From an uncultured Lachnospiraceae bacterium (lineage in GTDB: Bacteria > Bacillota > Clostridia > Lachnospirales > Lachnospiraceae), in assembly GCA_910577655.1 (NCBI GenBank), contig CAJTOW010000003.1, positions 1 through 64,000 on the forward strand: a stretch of DNA of 64,000 bases. The letters are read 5' to 3'. The notes under the pieces were generated by a model that made no database searches, was not told the DNA's origin, and saw nothing but the letters and a program-made list of their open reading frames with translations. Shown here one piece after another: positions 1 to 7,957 of this stretch. The position numbers were made by a program, and so were the translations under genes. The first letter of the stretch is position 1. Each line of letters begins with the position of its first letter.

Positions 1-10
1 TTCGCGGTAT

Positions 11-66
11 ATTTGGCCCAAATTCACTTAACGTAGCCCACTACGCCGCGTTCATCTGGGCCAAAT
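11..66. repeat. Nested inverted repeat at the window edge
   Basis: A perfect 10-bp outer stem, ATTTGGCCCA (11-20) with TGGGCCAAAT (57-66), encloses an inner hairpin CGTAG-CCCA-CTACG (32-45). A further small hairpin, CCAC-AAA-GTGG, follows near 70-80. The outer right arm runs into TTTT, so it could serve as a terminator for a gene lying before the window, or be a structured intergenic repeat. No coding sequence is seen in 1-192. Confidence 0.6.
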
Positions 67-192
67 TTTCCACAAAGTGGAGCGCACAGCTACCGGAAAG
101 CAATTTTCAGACACACTCTAGGTAGAACCGCCACAAAAGCAGATGGGGCAAAACTCCGGGAGTGTATGCCGCAATAAAGGAGGACAATACTT

Positions 193-1200
193 ATGAAACA
201 ATCAAAGAAGCTGCTGGTTATCGGAAGAGAAGGCCTGATTGAGCGTTATACACCCGATTCCAGCGTCTATGCAGGTTATGAGGTGACCTGCGTGCCGGTA
301 GGAACTCCGGAAGCGGATATTCTGGCTGTCGGAAAGGATGCAGAGTATATGATCTGCGATGCCATTGCCAAGGTATCTGGTTCCCTGATCAGGCAGTTGC
401 CGAATCTTAAGATCATTCATTCCAATGGTGTGGCCTTCAACCAGATCGATGTGGAGGCGGCAAAGGAGCAAAAGATTTATGTCTGCAACTGTAAAGGGAT
501 GAATGCTGTAGCTGTGGCCGAGCAGGCAGTTCTTCTGATGACCGGCCTTCTCCGGGGCGTAGTCACGGGAGACCAGGCTCTGCGGAATGGCAGGCAGATC
601 CAGGTGAAGGAAGGCTATATGGCCGCGGGCAGTCTTAGGGAGCTGGGGGAGTGCACGGTAGGTCTGGTAGGGTTTGGTGATATTGCCAGGGCTACGGCAA
701 GGCTTCTTGGCGCATATGGGGCTACGGTATATTATTATGATATGTTCCGTGGGACTGCCGGGGTGGAGCGGGAATACGGCGTGGAATACCGCGAACTGGA
801 TCAGCTCCTGGCTTTAAGTGATATAGTCAGCCTTCATGTCCCGGTGACAAAGGATACCCAGAATATGGCAGATGCCGCCTTTCTGGCCAAAATGAAGAAA
901 GGTGCCTTCCTGATCAATACGGCCAGGGGAGAGCTGGTGGATGAGGCAGCGCTCCTGGAGGGGATCCGCAGCGGCCACATCGCCGGCGCAGGTCTGGATA
1001 CTATCACGGCAGAGCCGGTGGCAGCGGACCATCCTGTGCTTATGGCAGAGCCGGAGGTGGAGGAGAAGATCCTTTTCAGCTGCCATATCGGAGGAATCAC
1101 CGGTGCTTCCTTTTGCAGAGGCTATGAGATGATCTGGGCGGACTTCGCCAAAGTGGCGGCCGGAGAAAAGCCCGGACATGTAGTGAATGCCTGGGAGTAA
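193..1200 (+). CDS. D-isomer-specific 2-hydroxyacid dehydrogenase family protein
   Basis: The 335-residue protein has the usual length of NAD-dependent D-2-hydroxyacid dehydrogenases. A Rossmann nucleotide-binding motif GLVGFGDIA starts near residue 157. The conserved segment NTARGELVDE carries the expected catalytic arginine, a downstream AEPV segment carries the glutamate, and SCHIGG near the C-terminus carries the catalytic histidine. The enzyme would interconvert a 2-keto acid and a D-2-hydroxy acid in the cytosol; the substrate cannot be read from sequence, and 3-phosphoglycerate dehydrogenase is only one possibility. The ATG start is preceded by AAAGGAGGA. The gene stands alone, ending in a hairpin terminator just after the stop codon. 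Confidence 0.9.
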   Translation: MKQSKKLLVIGREGLIERYTPDSSVYAGYEVTCVPVGTPEADILAVGKDAEYMICDAIAKVSGSLIRQLPNLKIIHSNGVAFNQIDVEAAKEQKIYVCNCKGMNAVAVAEQAVLLMTGLLRGVVTGDQALRNGRQIQVKEGYMAAGSLRELGECTVGLVGFGDIARATARLLGAYGATVYYYDMFRGTAGVEREYGVEYRELDQLLALSDIVSLHVPVTKDTQNMADAAFLAKMKKGAFLINTARGELVDEAALLEGIRSGHIAGAGLDTITAEPVAADHPVLMAEPEVEEKILFSCHIGGITGASFCRGYEMIWADFAKVAAGEKPGHVVNAWE

Positions 1201-1214
1201 TGATGTATCGGGAG

Positions 1215-1248
1215 AGCTGGTTCTCTTAGGGGCGACCAGCTTTTGTTT
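1215..1248 (+). terminator. Rho-independent terminator
   Basis: AGCTGGT (1215-1221) pairs with ACCAGCT (1235-1241) and is followed by TTTGTTTT. It closes the hydroxyacid dehydrogenase gene. Confidence 0.8.
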
Positions 1249-1321
1249 TGCCGGAAAGCTTTGGTGCTTTAAAGTGATGGTCCGGACTGTTACACTTTAA
1301 ACCAGAAAAACAAAAAAGTCA

Positions 1322-1351
1322 TTGACCTATTGGCGCTTCGGGGAGTATACT
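1322..1351 (+). promoter_or_regulatory. Sigma-A-type promoter
   Basis: TTGACC (1322-1327) and TATACT (1346-1351) are separated by 18 bp. It sits 45 bp before the B3/B4-domain gene and inside the longer open frame that begins at 1330, which argues for the downstream ATG as the real start. Confidence 0.65.
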
Positions 1352-1395
1352 ATCGCTTATGGGCACACAAAAAGTCAGAAACGGAGAAGAATACC

Positions 1396-2103
1396 ATGAA
1401 GAAATTTGCAGTAGATCCAGAGGTTTTTAAGATCCTTCCCAATTACTGCCTGGGTGTGGTGGTTGCCAGGGGGATCAATAATAAAGAACAGAATGCCGTG
1501 ATCCACCAGAGGATGGAAGAACAGCAGGAGGCATTTCGCCAGGAGTTTGCCCAGGTGAATCTGAAGGAATATCCTGGAATCTGTGTCTACCGTGACGCGT
1601 TTTATAAACTGAACATGAATCCCAATAAATTTATGTGTTCTATTGAGGCCCTGGCCAAGCGGGTGCAGAAGGGCAGCCGCCTGCCCAATATCAATTCCAT
1701 TGTGGATCTGGGCAATGTGATGTCCTTAAAGTATGTGCTTCCCATGGGCGCCCATGATATTGACCGGTTTGACGGGGATATGATGGTGCGTTTCTCTACA
1801 GAGGAGGATCATTTCCAACCCCTGGGAGAGGAAGCAGCAGAGAAGATGCCGACAGGTGAGCTGGTCTATGCCAACGGGAATACGGTAAAGACCAGACGCT
1901 GGATCTGGCGCCAGAGTGACGACGGCAAGATCACAGAGGACACCAGTTATGCGCTGTTTCCCATCGACGGCTTCGAGGGGGTCAATGATGACAAGGTACA
2001 GAAGGCCCGCAGGGAGCTGGCAGAATTTCTTAAGGAGCAGTTTGGATGTGAGCCGGAGACCGGATACATCAACAGCCAGAATCCGGAATTCTGGTTTGAA
2101 TGA
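1396..2103 (+). CDS. B3/B4 tRNA-binding domain protein
   Basis: The 235-residue protein resembles stand-alone B3/B4 domain proteins, which are related to the B3/B4 (editing) module of the phenylalanyl-tRNA synthetase beta subunit. Typical segments are NPNKFMCSIEAL, LPNINSIVDLGNVMSL and the DTSYALFPIDGF stretch. A role in hydrolysing mis-charged aminoacyl-tRNA or another amino-acid adduct is plausible from the family but not proven here. The ATG at 1396 follows a GGAGAAG ribosome site; an upstream TTG at 1330 would overlap the promoter. Confidence 0.8.
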   Translation: MKKFAVDPEVFKILPNYCLGVVVARGINNKEQNAVIHQRMEEQQEAFRQEFAQVNLKEYPGICVYRDAFYKLNMNPNKFMCSIEALAKRVQKGSRLPNINSIVDLGNVMSLKYVLPMGAHDIDRFDGDMMVRFSTEEDHFQPLGEEAAEKMPTGELVYANGNTVKTRRWIWRQSDDGKITEDTSYALFPIDGFEGVNDDKVQKARRELAEFLKEQFGCEPETGYINSQNPEFWFE

Positions 2104-2207
2104 TCCGGATTATATACATAAAGGATACCAGATACTTCCAGAGGACCACCGGTTAAAAGGGGGGGCCGGGAGTATATCATGAACAGCAGGGAGGAGCACA
2201 GAGAAGT

Positions 2208-2636
2208 ATGATCGCACAATTATCCGTCTTGATACCCAATAAACCAGGAGCCTTTGCCAGGGTCGTGGACATCATGTCCGAAGAAAATGTGAACTGCCTG
2301 AGTGTGTCCACATTTGACGCAAGGGATTTCGGTGTCCTGTATCTGATCGTGGACCAGCCCCAGAGGCTGCAAAAGGCCCTGGAAGAGAAGGGGTACAAGG
2401 TGGTTATGAATCACACCATTGCCGTGCGCATGGATCACAGACCCGGTTATATGAACCAGATTCTGCAGCAGATGGGTCAGGCAAATATCAACATCGAAGG
2501 ACTGTATTCCTTTATGAGCAGGAAGGATATGCAGCCGGTGCTGGTATTCAGGACCAATGATACGTCTGTGGTGGAAGCGTTTCTGGAGGGGAAGGGACAT
2601 TACGTATTCAAGACTTTGGAGGAACTGGCGGAATAA
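2208..2636 (+). CDS. Tandem ACT-domain protein
   Basis: The 142 residues form two consecutive ACT domains, roughly 1-70 and 70-142. The first begins IAQLSVLIPNKPGAFARVV and the second covers the MDHRPGYMNQIL region. ACT domains bind small ligands, usually amino acids, and regulate metabolic enzymes or transcription. No catalytic domain is attached. It follows the B3/B4 gene by about 100 bp and is 2 bp from the next gene, so it is probably co-transcribed with the DUF554 gene. The amino acid sensed is unknown. Confidence 0.85.
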   Translation: MIAQLSVLIPNKPGAFARVVDIMSEENVNCLSVSTFDARDFGVLYLIVDQPQRLQKALEEKGYKVVMNHTIAVRMDHRPGYMNQILQQMGQANINIEGLYSFMSRKDMQPVLVFRTNDTSVVEAFLEGKGHYVFKTLEELAE

Positions 2637-2638
2637 TT

Positions 2639-3364
2639 ATGGCTGGGACAGGAACAATCATCAATGTGGCGGCTGTGCTTGTGGGAGCGACGGCAGGACT
2701 TCTGCTAAAGGGCGGGATGCCCAAACGGTTTCAGGATATCTTGTACAGCGCCATCGGTCTGTGTACTTTGTTTATCGGAATATCCGGTGCCATGGCCGGG
2801 ATGCTGGCTGTGTCCGACGGAGGGCTGGCCACCCGGGATACGATGCTGATGATCGGCTCTCTGGTCCTGGGGTCTCTTCTGGGGGAGCTTTTGGATATTG
2901 AGAGACGCCTGGAATCAGTGGGAGAGTGGTGCAGGGCAAGGTTCACCGGTAAAGGCGGCAGTGGGGACAACAGCTTTGTGGAGGGCTTCGTAACCAGTTC
3001 CCTGGTGTTCTGTGTGGGAGCCATGGCTATCGTAGGAGCCCTTGAGGACGGGCTGAACCACAATTACAGCATCTTGTCTGCAAAGGCGGTCATGGACGGC
3101 GTGCTGTCCATTGTATTCGCGGCTTCCCTTGGGTCCGGCGTATATTTCTCGGCAGTGGCCCTGGCGGTTTATCAGGGGAGCATCACGCTGCTGGCGGGAT
3201 TTGTAAGGCCATTCTTAAGTGAACTGATTATCGGAAAGGTATCATTTGTGGGTTCGATCCTGATCTTTGCTTTGGGAATAAATCTTGTTTTTGACAGAAA
3301 ACTTAAAATCGGCAATATGCTTCCTGCAATTTTTATGCCTTTGCTCTTGCAGTTTGTGTTGTAA
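2639..3364 (+). CDS. DUF554 family membrane protein
   Basis: The 241-residue hydrophobic protein matches the YdfK/YqgA (DUF554) family. It starts MAGTGTIINVAAVLVGATAG, has about six or seven membrane segments, and contains the characteristic FVEGFVTSSLVFCVGAMAIVG region after a short hydrophilic loop near residues 90-115. Its transport role is not established. It starts 2 bp after the ACT gene, so the two are probably translationally coupled. Confidence 0.88.
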   Translation: MAGTGTIINVAAVLVGATAGLLLKGGMPKRFQDILYSAIGLCTLFIGISGAMAGMLAVSDGGLATRDTMLMIGSLVLGSLLGELLDIERRLESVGEWCRARFTGKGGSGDNSFVEGFVTSSLVFCVGAMAIVGALEDGLNHNYSILSAKAVMDGVLSIVFAASLGSGVYFSAVALAVYQGSITLLAGFVRPFLSELIIGKVSFVGSILIFALGINLVFDRKLKIGNMLPAIFMPLLLQFVL

Positions 3365-3392
3365 CCATGTAAAATAGATAGAAAACTCTGCC

Positions 3393-3419
3393 ATGCCGGG
3401 GAACGAATTTCCCCGGCAT
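3393..3419 (+). terminator. Strong hairpin after the DUF554 gene
   Basis: ATGCCGGGGAA (3393-3403) and TTCCCCGGCAT (3409-3419) form an 11-bp perfect stem with a 5-base loop. There is no T-run after it, so it may be an imperfect terminator or an RNA-stabilising hairpin. Nothing else was identified in 3420-3580. Confidence 0.55.
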
Positions 3420-3589
3420 AATGTATACTTGAATGGACGCGAAAACATCCGTGATGTTTTTGCATGTACTGGTACGCAGCAGGATTATGCGGTGCCGTGT
3501 TTTTGTATGTCCTGGTATGGGGATGGCAGCGGCATGTTTTTATGTATATTTAGGAATGAATCACATAGAATCACAGATATGAGGTGGCT

Positions 3590-4780
3590 ATGACAGAACT
3601 GCTTGTAAGAAAATTTATTAAAGACTATGAAGATATGGACCATGTGAATGTGCGTACCAGATATGGTCTGTTGGCCAGTGTTGTGGGTATCTGCTGCAAT
3701 CTGCTCCTGTTTGGGGCGAAGCTGCTGACGGGGATCCTGGTCAATAGTATCTCGGTGATGGCGGATGCATTTAACAATCTGTCTGATGCTGCTTCGTCGA
3801 TTGTGGGGTTCGTGGGAGTGAAGATGGCACAAAAGCCTGCAGACGCGGATCATCCTTTTGGCCACGGGCGGATCGAGTATATCGCGGCCTTTGTGGTGGC
3901 CTTCCTGGTAATCCAGGTGGGCTTCTCCCTCTTCAAGACTTCTGTGGGCAAGATTTTCCATCCGGAGGAGCTGGTATTTCATAGGGTATCCCTGATGATC
4001 CTGGCTCTCTCTGTAGTGGTGAAGCTGTGGATGGCAGCCTTCAACCGGAAGCTGGGGAAGCGGATCCAGTCCACAGTCATGCTGGCTACGGCGGCAGATT
4101 CCCTGGGGGATGTATGTGCTACCTCAGCTACCATCGTTTCCCTGGTGGTGTTTGGGATCTGGCATGTGAATGTGGATGGGATCGTGGGACTGGTGGTATC
4201 GGTGCTGGTCATGATCGCCGGGATCAATATTGCCAAGGATACGCTGGCGCCACTGATTGGTCAGGCCATTGATCCGAAAATCTATCATCAGATCACGGAT
4301 TTTGTGGAACAATATGATGGGATCGTGGGAAGTCATGACCTGATCGTCCATAATTATGGGCCGGGACGCAGCATGGCATCTATCCATGCTGAGGTTCCAA
4401 GCGATGTGGATATCGAGATCTCCCATGAGATTGTAGACCAGATCGAGCGGGATGCGGCCAGGAGTCTGGGGATCTTTCTGGTGATCCATATGGATCCGGT
4501 GCAGGTGCATGATGCCAGGATTCAGGAACTGAGAGAGATGGCCCAGGAGGTGGCCCAGGGGCTGGATGGCCGTCTGAGCATCCACGACTTCCGGGTGGTG
4601 GAAGGAAAGAAGCGGATGAATCTGATCTTTGACCTGGTGGTACCCAGGGAGTACAGCCGCACCATGCAGGATGCCTTAAAGCAGCAGGTGATCCAGCGGG
4701 TGCGGGAGCGGGATGAGCGGTGCTTCTGTGTGATCACTACGGAATGTACGTTTTGTTCTGAGGAAAGCCAGGAGGAGTAG
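3590..4780 (+). CDS. Cation diffusion facilitator (CDF) metal exporter, probably manganese
   Basis: The 396-residue protein has six membrane segments and a C-terminal cytoplasmic domain. The hallmark HPFGHGRIEY lies between segments 2 and 3. Metal-site residues read N62/D66 in segment 2 (FNNLSDAASS) and D170/D174 in segment 5 (ADSLGD). This N-D/D-D pattern resembles the MntE-type manganese exporters rather than the histidine-containing zinc exporters, so manganese efflux is inferred. The ATG at 3590 is chosen because GAGG lies 5 bp upstream; a GTG at 3584 is the alternative. Confidence 0.88.
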   Translation: MTELLVRKFIKDYEDMDHVNVRTRYGLLASVVGICCNLLLFGAKLLTGILVNSISVMADAFNNLSDAASSIVGFVGVKMAQKPADADHPFGHGRIEYIAAFVVAFLVIQVGFSLFKTSVGKIFHPEELVFHRVSLMILALSVVVKLWMAAFNRKLGKRIQSTVMLATAADSLGDVCATSATIVSLVVFGIWHVNVDGIVGLVVSVLVMIAGINIAKDTLAPLIGQAIDPKIYHQITDFVEQYDGIVGSHDLIVHNYGPGRSMASIHAEVPSDVDIEISHEIVDQIERDAARSLGIFLVIHMDPVQVHDARIQELREMAQEVAQGLDGRLSIHDFRVVEGKKRMNLIFDLVVPREYSRTMQDALKQQVIQRVRERDERCFCVITTECTFCSEESQEE

Positions 4781-4848
4781 GCGTGTTATAGAGAAGATGC
4801 AGGGCAACCGCTTAATGGGGATGTGAACGGCTCCCCAGATCCGGACAG

Positions 4849-4875
4849 GTAACAGTTCAGCCCCCTGAACTGTTA
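4849..4875. repeat. GTAACAGTTC-family palindrome
   Basis: TAACAGTTCAG and CTGAACTGTTA face each other across a 4-base loop. This is one member of a dispersed short palindrome family seen at several intergenic sites in the window. Together with a likely promoter it is all that was seen in the 226 bp between the CDF gene and the sigma factor gene. Confidence 0.65.
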
Positions 4876-5006
4876 TTCGGAGGGGCATTGCCCGGAGGTG
4901 TTCGGACGTCTCTTCAGGCGCAGGAAAACATTGGAAATAAAAGTTTGCCAGTTTCATGCAATAAGAAATGGTTCTGGTGCATTAAACTATCAGAGAGGGC
5001 ATTTGA

Positions 5007-5537
5007 TTGAAGGACGAGGAACTTTTGAGACGGGTCGGAGATGGCGACCAGGAAGCATTTTATGAGTTGTATCAGAGCACGGACCGGACCATGTACAGCT
5101 TCATCCTGTCGATCCTCAAGAATCCACAGGACGCGGAAGAAGTGATGCAGGAGACTTATCTAAAGGTCTGGACCAGTGCGGCCTCTTACCATTCCCAGGG
5201 GAAGCCTCTGGCGTGGATGTTCACCATTGCCCGGAACTTATGTTATATGAAGTTCCGGGACCAGAAGCATCAGGCAGATATGGGGCTGGATGATCTGAAT
5301 GGTGAGGAGGTGGGAGAGTTTTGTCTTCCCCTTGAGCAGATGACCGATGCCATCGTGCTGAAGGCGGCATTGTCCATTCTCAAGGAGGACGAGCGTCAGA
5401 TCGTCCTGCTGCATGCTTCTGCTGGTCTGAAACACCGGGAGATCGCGGCAGATCTGGGGCTTCCCCTGGCTACGGTGCTGTCCAAGTATAACCGTGCCAT
5501 GAAAAAATTGCAACAATATCTGAGAGAGGAGGAGTGA
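5007..5537 (+). CDS. ECF-type RNA polymerase sigma factor
   Basis: This 176-residue sigma-70 family protein has only regions 2 and 4. Region 2 (about 10-85) includes NPQDAEEVMQETYLKVW and AWMFTIARNLC; region 4 (about 112-172) includes the helix-turn-helix LKHREIAADLGLPLATVLSKYNRA. It would redirect RNA polymerase to a stress or envelope regulon. The start is TTG at 5007, 8 bp after AGAGGG; no in-frame ATG gives a full region 2. The next gene begins within a few bases of its stop and encodes the probable anti-sigma factor, so the pair should be co-regulated. Confidence 0.9.
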   Translation: MKDEELLRRVGDGDQEAFYELYQSTDRTMYSFILSILKNPQDAEEVMQETYLKVWTSAASYHSQGKPLAWMFTIARNLCYMKFRDQKHQADMGLDDLNGEEVGEFCLPLEQMTDAIVLKAALSILKEDERQIVLLHASAGLKHREIAADLGLPLATVLSKYNRAMKKLQQYLREEE

Positions 5538-5542
5538 AACGT

Positions 5543-7006
5543 GTGAAGCAGGAACTGAATAGAGAGCAGATCGAGAGAAGCCTGCACGCAGCTGTGGACG
5601 CGCTCACTCCCAATGTGCTGGAACATATGGACATCGCTTCTGTGGCCCAGGATAAGCCTGGATCTGCCAGGGAGGCTGACCAGATCGCCCGTCTGAAACG
5701 GCGCATGTGGACAGCCGTCCTGGTACCAGCAGCCTGCTTGTGTCTGGTGGTCACAGGCGGAGGGATGTTTCATTATCACAGACAGAATCTTCAGGTGGAG
5801 TCTGTCATCGGGATCGATGTGAACCCCAGTGTGGAACTGTCTATCAACCGGAAGGAGAGGGTGCTGGATGTGAAGGCGCTCAACGGGGATGCAGAGGTGA
5901 TCCTGGATGAGATGGACTTAAAAGGCGTGGATCTGAAGGTGGCGGTCAATGCCGTGGTGGGTTCCATGGTCACCCACGGTTACCTGGATGAGGTGGACAA
6001 TGCGATCCTGGTCACAGTCAGCAATGACAGTGTCAGCAAGGCCCGCCAGCTGCGGACCAGCGTGGTGGAGGATATCTCTGCCATCCTCAAGGAGAACCAG
6101 GTGGAGGCGGTAGTCTATGACCAGCAGGTTATCGCGGACGAGGAGATGAGTGCTCTGGCAGAGCAGTATGGGATTTCCTACGGCAAGGCTTATTTCCTGA
6201 AGGAACTGATTGACCAGAATGACGGACTCACCATGGCGGATATGGAAGAGCTGGCTGGCATGACCATTGAAGAGCTGGCCGAAAGGATCACCCAGAGCTC
6301 CCTGGCCCTGGGCGAACTGGCAGACTTGGCCCAGGAGACCCTGGCGCCGTCTACAGAGGCAGAGTCCCGGACAGAGGCACCCCAGCCGGAGACCACACCG
6401 GAGGAGACCACACAAACAGAGACAGCGGTAGAGGAGACTACGGAAGGGGAGACACAGACGGAGGCGCAGACCAGTGCTTTGGAGACTACGGCCCCGGAAA
6501 CTGAACAGGAGACACCAAAGGCGGACCCGGTCCGGGATGACCAGGTGGAGATTGATTTTGCCGACTATGAAGACGGCATGGTTTATGTGTATTTTGTAAC
6601 CCGTGTCAAATGGAGGAATCCCACAGTGGCCGTGAGGGATGCGGAGGGCAACTCCTATGCTGCCATGGTGGATGATACCTCCAGCACAGAATGTGTGATT
6701 GATGTACCAGGTCTGGTATCCGGCAGGGCTTATACCTTTGTTCTGGGCGGTCTGATCCCGGTGGAGACCGGGGTTCCTACTACGGTGAAAGGATATTTCG
6801 AGACCCCGGAGATCGCGGCAGCCCTGGAGACAGGAGACGATGAGGAGGACGATGACGAGGACGACGAACCGGAGGAGACTCCCGGCAGGACGGAAGAAGA
6901 ATCCGACGTGACCGAAGGATCCCAGGAGCCAGAGCAGGAATCCACAAGCCAGCCAGAACCAGAGACCAGGGACGACCAGGAGGAGGAAGGCGCTGATTTG
7001 GAGTAA
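5543..7006 (+). CDS. RsgI-like transmembrane anti-sigma factor
   Basis: This 487-residue single-pass membrane protein has a cytoplasmic N-terminus of about 50 residues, one membrane segment (AVLVPAACLCLVVTGG) and an extracellular RsgI-like domain starting VIGIDVNPSVELSIN. In studied RsgI proteins the Asn-Pro of this motif (N94-P95 here) is the site of autocleavage. A Thr/Glu-rich linker, a beta-rich domain (about 330-420) and a highly acidic tail follow. It should bind and inhibit the ECF sigma factor encoded just before it and release it on an envelope signal. The GTG at 5543 lies 10 bp after AGGAGG; GTG at 5534, overlapping the sigma stop, is less well placed. Confidence 0.85.
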   Translation: MKQELNREQIERSLHAAVDALTPNVLEHMDIASVAQDKPGSAREADQIARLKRRMWTAVLVPAACLCLVVTGGGMFHYHRQNLQVESVIGIDVNPSVELSINRKERVLDVKALNGDAEVILDEMDLKGVDLKVAVNAVVGSMVTHGYLDEVDNAILVTVSNDSVSKARQLRTSVVEDISAILKENQVEAVVYDQQVIADEEMSALAEQYGISYGKAYFLKELIDQNDGLTMADMEELAGMTIEELAERITQSSLALGELADLAQETLAPSTEAESRTEAPQPETTPEETTQTETAVEETTEGETQTEAQTSALETTAPETEQETPKADPVRDDQVEIDFADYEDGMVYVYFVTRVKWRNPTVAVRDAEGNSYAAMVDDTSSTECVIDVPGLVSGRAYTFVLGGLIPVETGVPTTVKGYFETPEIAAALETGDDEEDDDEDDEPEETPGRTEEESDVTEGSQEPEQESTSQPEPETRDDQEEEGADLE

Positions 7007-7153
7007 CAGTTCACGGGGCGGGGAAAACCGGACAAAAACAGATGTCAAGCTCGCTTGTAAGGCAGTTTTTGTCCGGTTTTCCACATTGGGCGGACGCTTG
7101 ATGCTTTTTGTCCGGCGTAGCCGGACAAGAAGATGCGCCCTGTGAACAGTAAC
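7004..7153. repeat. 150-bp three-hairpin repeat, copy A
   Basis: The element starts at the stop codon of the anti-sigma gene and contains three successive stem-loops. The first is AAAACCGGAC with GTCCGGTTTT, the second ATTGGGCG with CGCTTGAT, and the third TTGTCCGGC with GCCGGACAA. The termini are TAACAGTTCACGG and GAACAGTAAC. It is homologous to copies at 13391 and 22942. Differences between copies preserve base pairing, including a C-G to T-A exchange in stem 1. It could also terminate transcription of the sigma/anti-sigma operon. Confidence 0.85.
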
Positions 7154-7207
7154 GAACTGTTACGGCATCTGCCCATGAAAATCGCTACACGATGGGGCAG
7201 ATGCCCT

Positions 7208-7268
7208 CCGGCCACTACGTTTTCGTACGGTCAGCGCAGCGAGTGCGCAGACTTGTCTGAACTGTTAC
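7208..7268. repeat. Second dispersed repeat family, copy 1
   Basis: The stretch starting CCGGCCACTACGTTTTCG and ending GACTTGTCTGAACTGTT recurs almost unchanged at 7780-7838. It contains an inverted repeat, GTC-GCGCA with TGCGC-GAC, and runs into GTTACGAACTGTTAC, a half of the GTAACAGTTC palindrome family. Both copies flank the tRNA-Gln pair. Confidence 0.75.
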
Positions 7269-7307
7269 GAACTGTTACAAAGATTAGGAAGAAAATAAAA
7301 AAAGTAC

Positions 7308-7336
7308 TTGACCGTTTCCGTCCTTTCATGTATAAT
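7308..7336 (+). promoter_or_regulatory. tRNA operon promoter
   Basis: TTGACC (7308-7313) and a perfect TATAAT (7331-7336) are separated by 17 bp, ending 18 bp before the first tRNA-Gln. Confidence 0.88.
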
Positions 7337-7353
7337 CATATTCGTTGCAGCAA

Positions 7354-7425
7354 TGGGCTATCGCCAAATGGTAAGGCAACGGACTCTGACTCCGTCATTT
7401 CAAGGTTCGAATCCTTGTAGCCCAG
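7354..7425 (+). tRNA. tRNA-Gln (anticodon CTG), first copy
   Basis: A 72-nt cloverleaf can be drawn: acceptor TGGGCTA/TAGCCCA, D-arm GCC-AAATGGTAA-GGC, anticodon arm ACGGA-CTCTGAC-TCCGT, T-arm CAAGG-TTCGAAT-CCTTG, discriminator G. The anticodon loop gives CTG, which reads CAG glutamine codons. CCA is not encoded. Confidence 0.95.
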
Positions 7426-7472
7426 CTTGGTGCTGGATATTACAAATTTATATGGTTTCAGGCACCACCTGA

Positions 7473-7544
7473 TGGGCTATCGCCAAATGGTAAGGCAACG
7501 GACTCTGACTCCGTCATTTCAAGGTTCGAATCCTTGTAGCCCAG
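7473..7544 (+). tRNA. tRNA-Gln (anticodon CTG), second copy
   Basis: The sequence is identical to the tRNA at 7354-7425, 47 bp downstream, and lies before a shared terminator. This suggests a tandem duplication transcribed as one unit. CCA is not encoded. Confidence 0.95.
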
Positions 7545-7550
7545 TTAGAA

Positions 7551-7597
7551 GAGAGGCACGGAACGTTGATTTTACAACGGTTCCGGTCTCTTTTTTT
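7551..7597 (+). terminator. Terminator of the tRNA-Gln pair
   Basis: A long stem, GAGA with TCTC and GGAACGTTG with CAACGGTTCC, is followed by eight T residues. Confidence 0.85.
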
Positions 7598-7779
7598 GCA
7601 GAGTAAGCGAACGGAGGAGAGTTTACGGGGTGAGAGTATCCTCTCTTTTAGCCAACCGCCAGAGATGAAACTCCAAATCAATTGTGAAGTCGTTTTGGCA
7701 TGTCTTAATAGTACACACATCAGAGATTCCAACCAAAGTGATCAATGCCGGGGTTTCCCCCGGTCGGCAGATACCGGCT

Positions 7780-7838
7780 CCGGCCACTACATTTTCGTAC
7801 GGTCAGCGCAGCAAGTGCGCAGACTTGTCTGAATTGTT
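7780..7838. repeat. Second dispersed repeat family, copy 2
   Basis: Near-identical to 7208-7268, with only a few changes (CACTACG to CACTACA, GCAGCG to GCAGCA, AACTGTT to AATTGTT). It is followed by CAACTGTTACGA. The roughly 410 bp between the tRNAs and KduI contain this repeat, two terminator-like hairpins and the kduI promoter, but no credible gene. Confidence 0.75.
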
Positions 7839-7853
7839 GCCCAACTGTTACGA

Positions 7854-7882
7854 AAAGAGCAGCGAAAGCTGCTCTTTTTGTT
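7854..7882 (+). terminator. Rho-independent terminator upstream of kduI
   Basis: AAAGAGCAGC-GAAA-GCTGCTCTTT is followed by TTGTTT. It overlaps the -35 region of the next promoter and would insulate kduI from upstream transcription. Confidence 0.8.
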
Positions 7883-7909
7883 TACATCTTCCAGAAAATC
7901 AGATATAAT
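7881..7909 (+). promoter_or_regulatory. kduI promoter
   Basis: TTTACA (7881-7886) and TATAAT (7904-7909) are separated by 17 bp, 48 bp before the kduI start codon. Confidence 0.85.
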
Positions 7910-7957
7910 GTAGAGACAGACTGTACAAAGTAATCACATAGTTTGGAGGGAAATGGA

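Noticed and set aside
7133..7420. 95-codon open frame
   Set aside because: It runs through two repeats, the tRNA promoter and most of the first tRNA-Gln.
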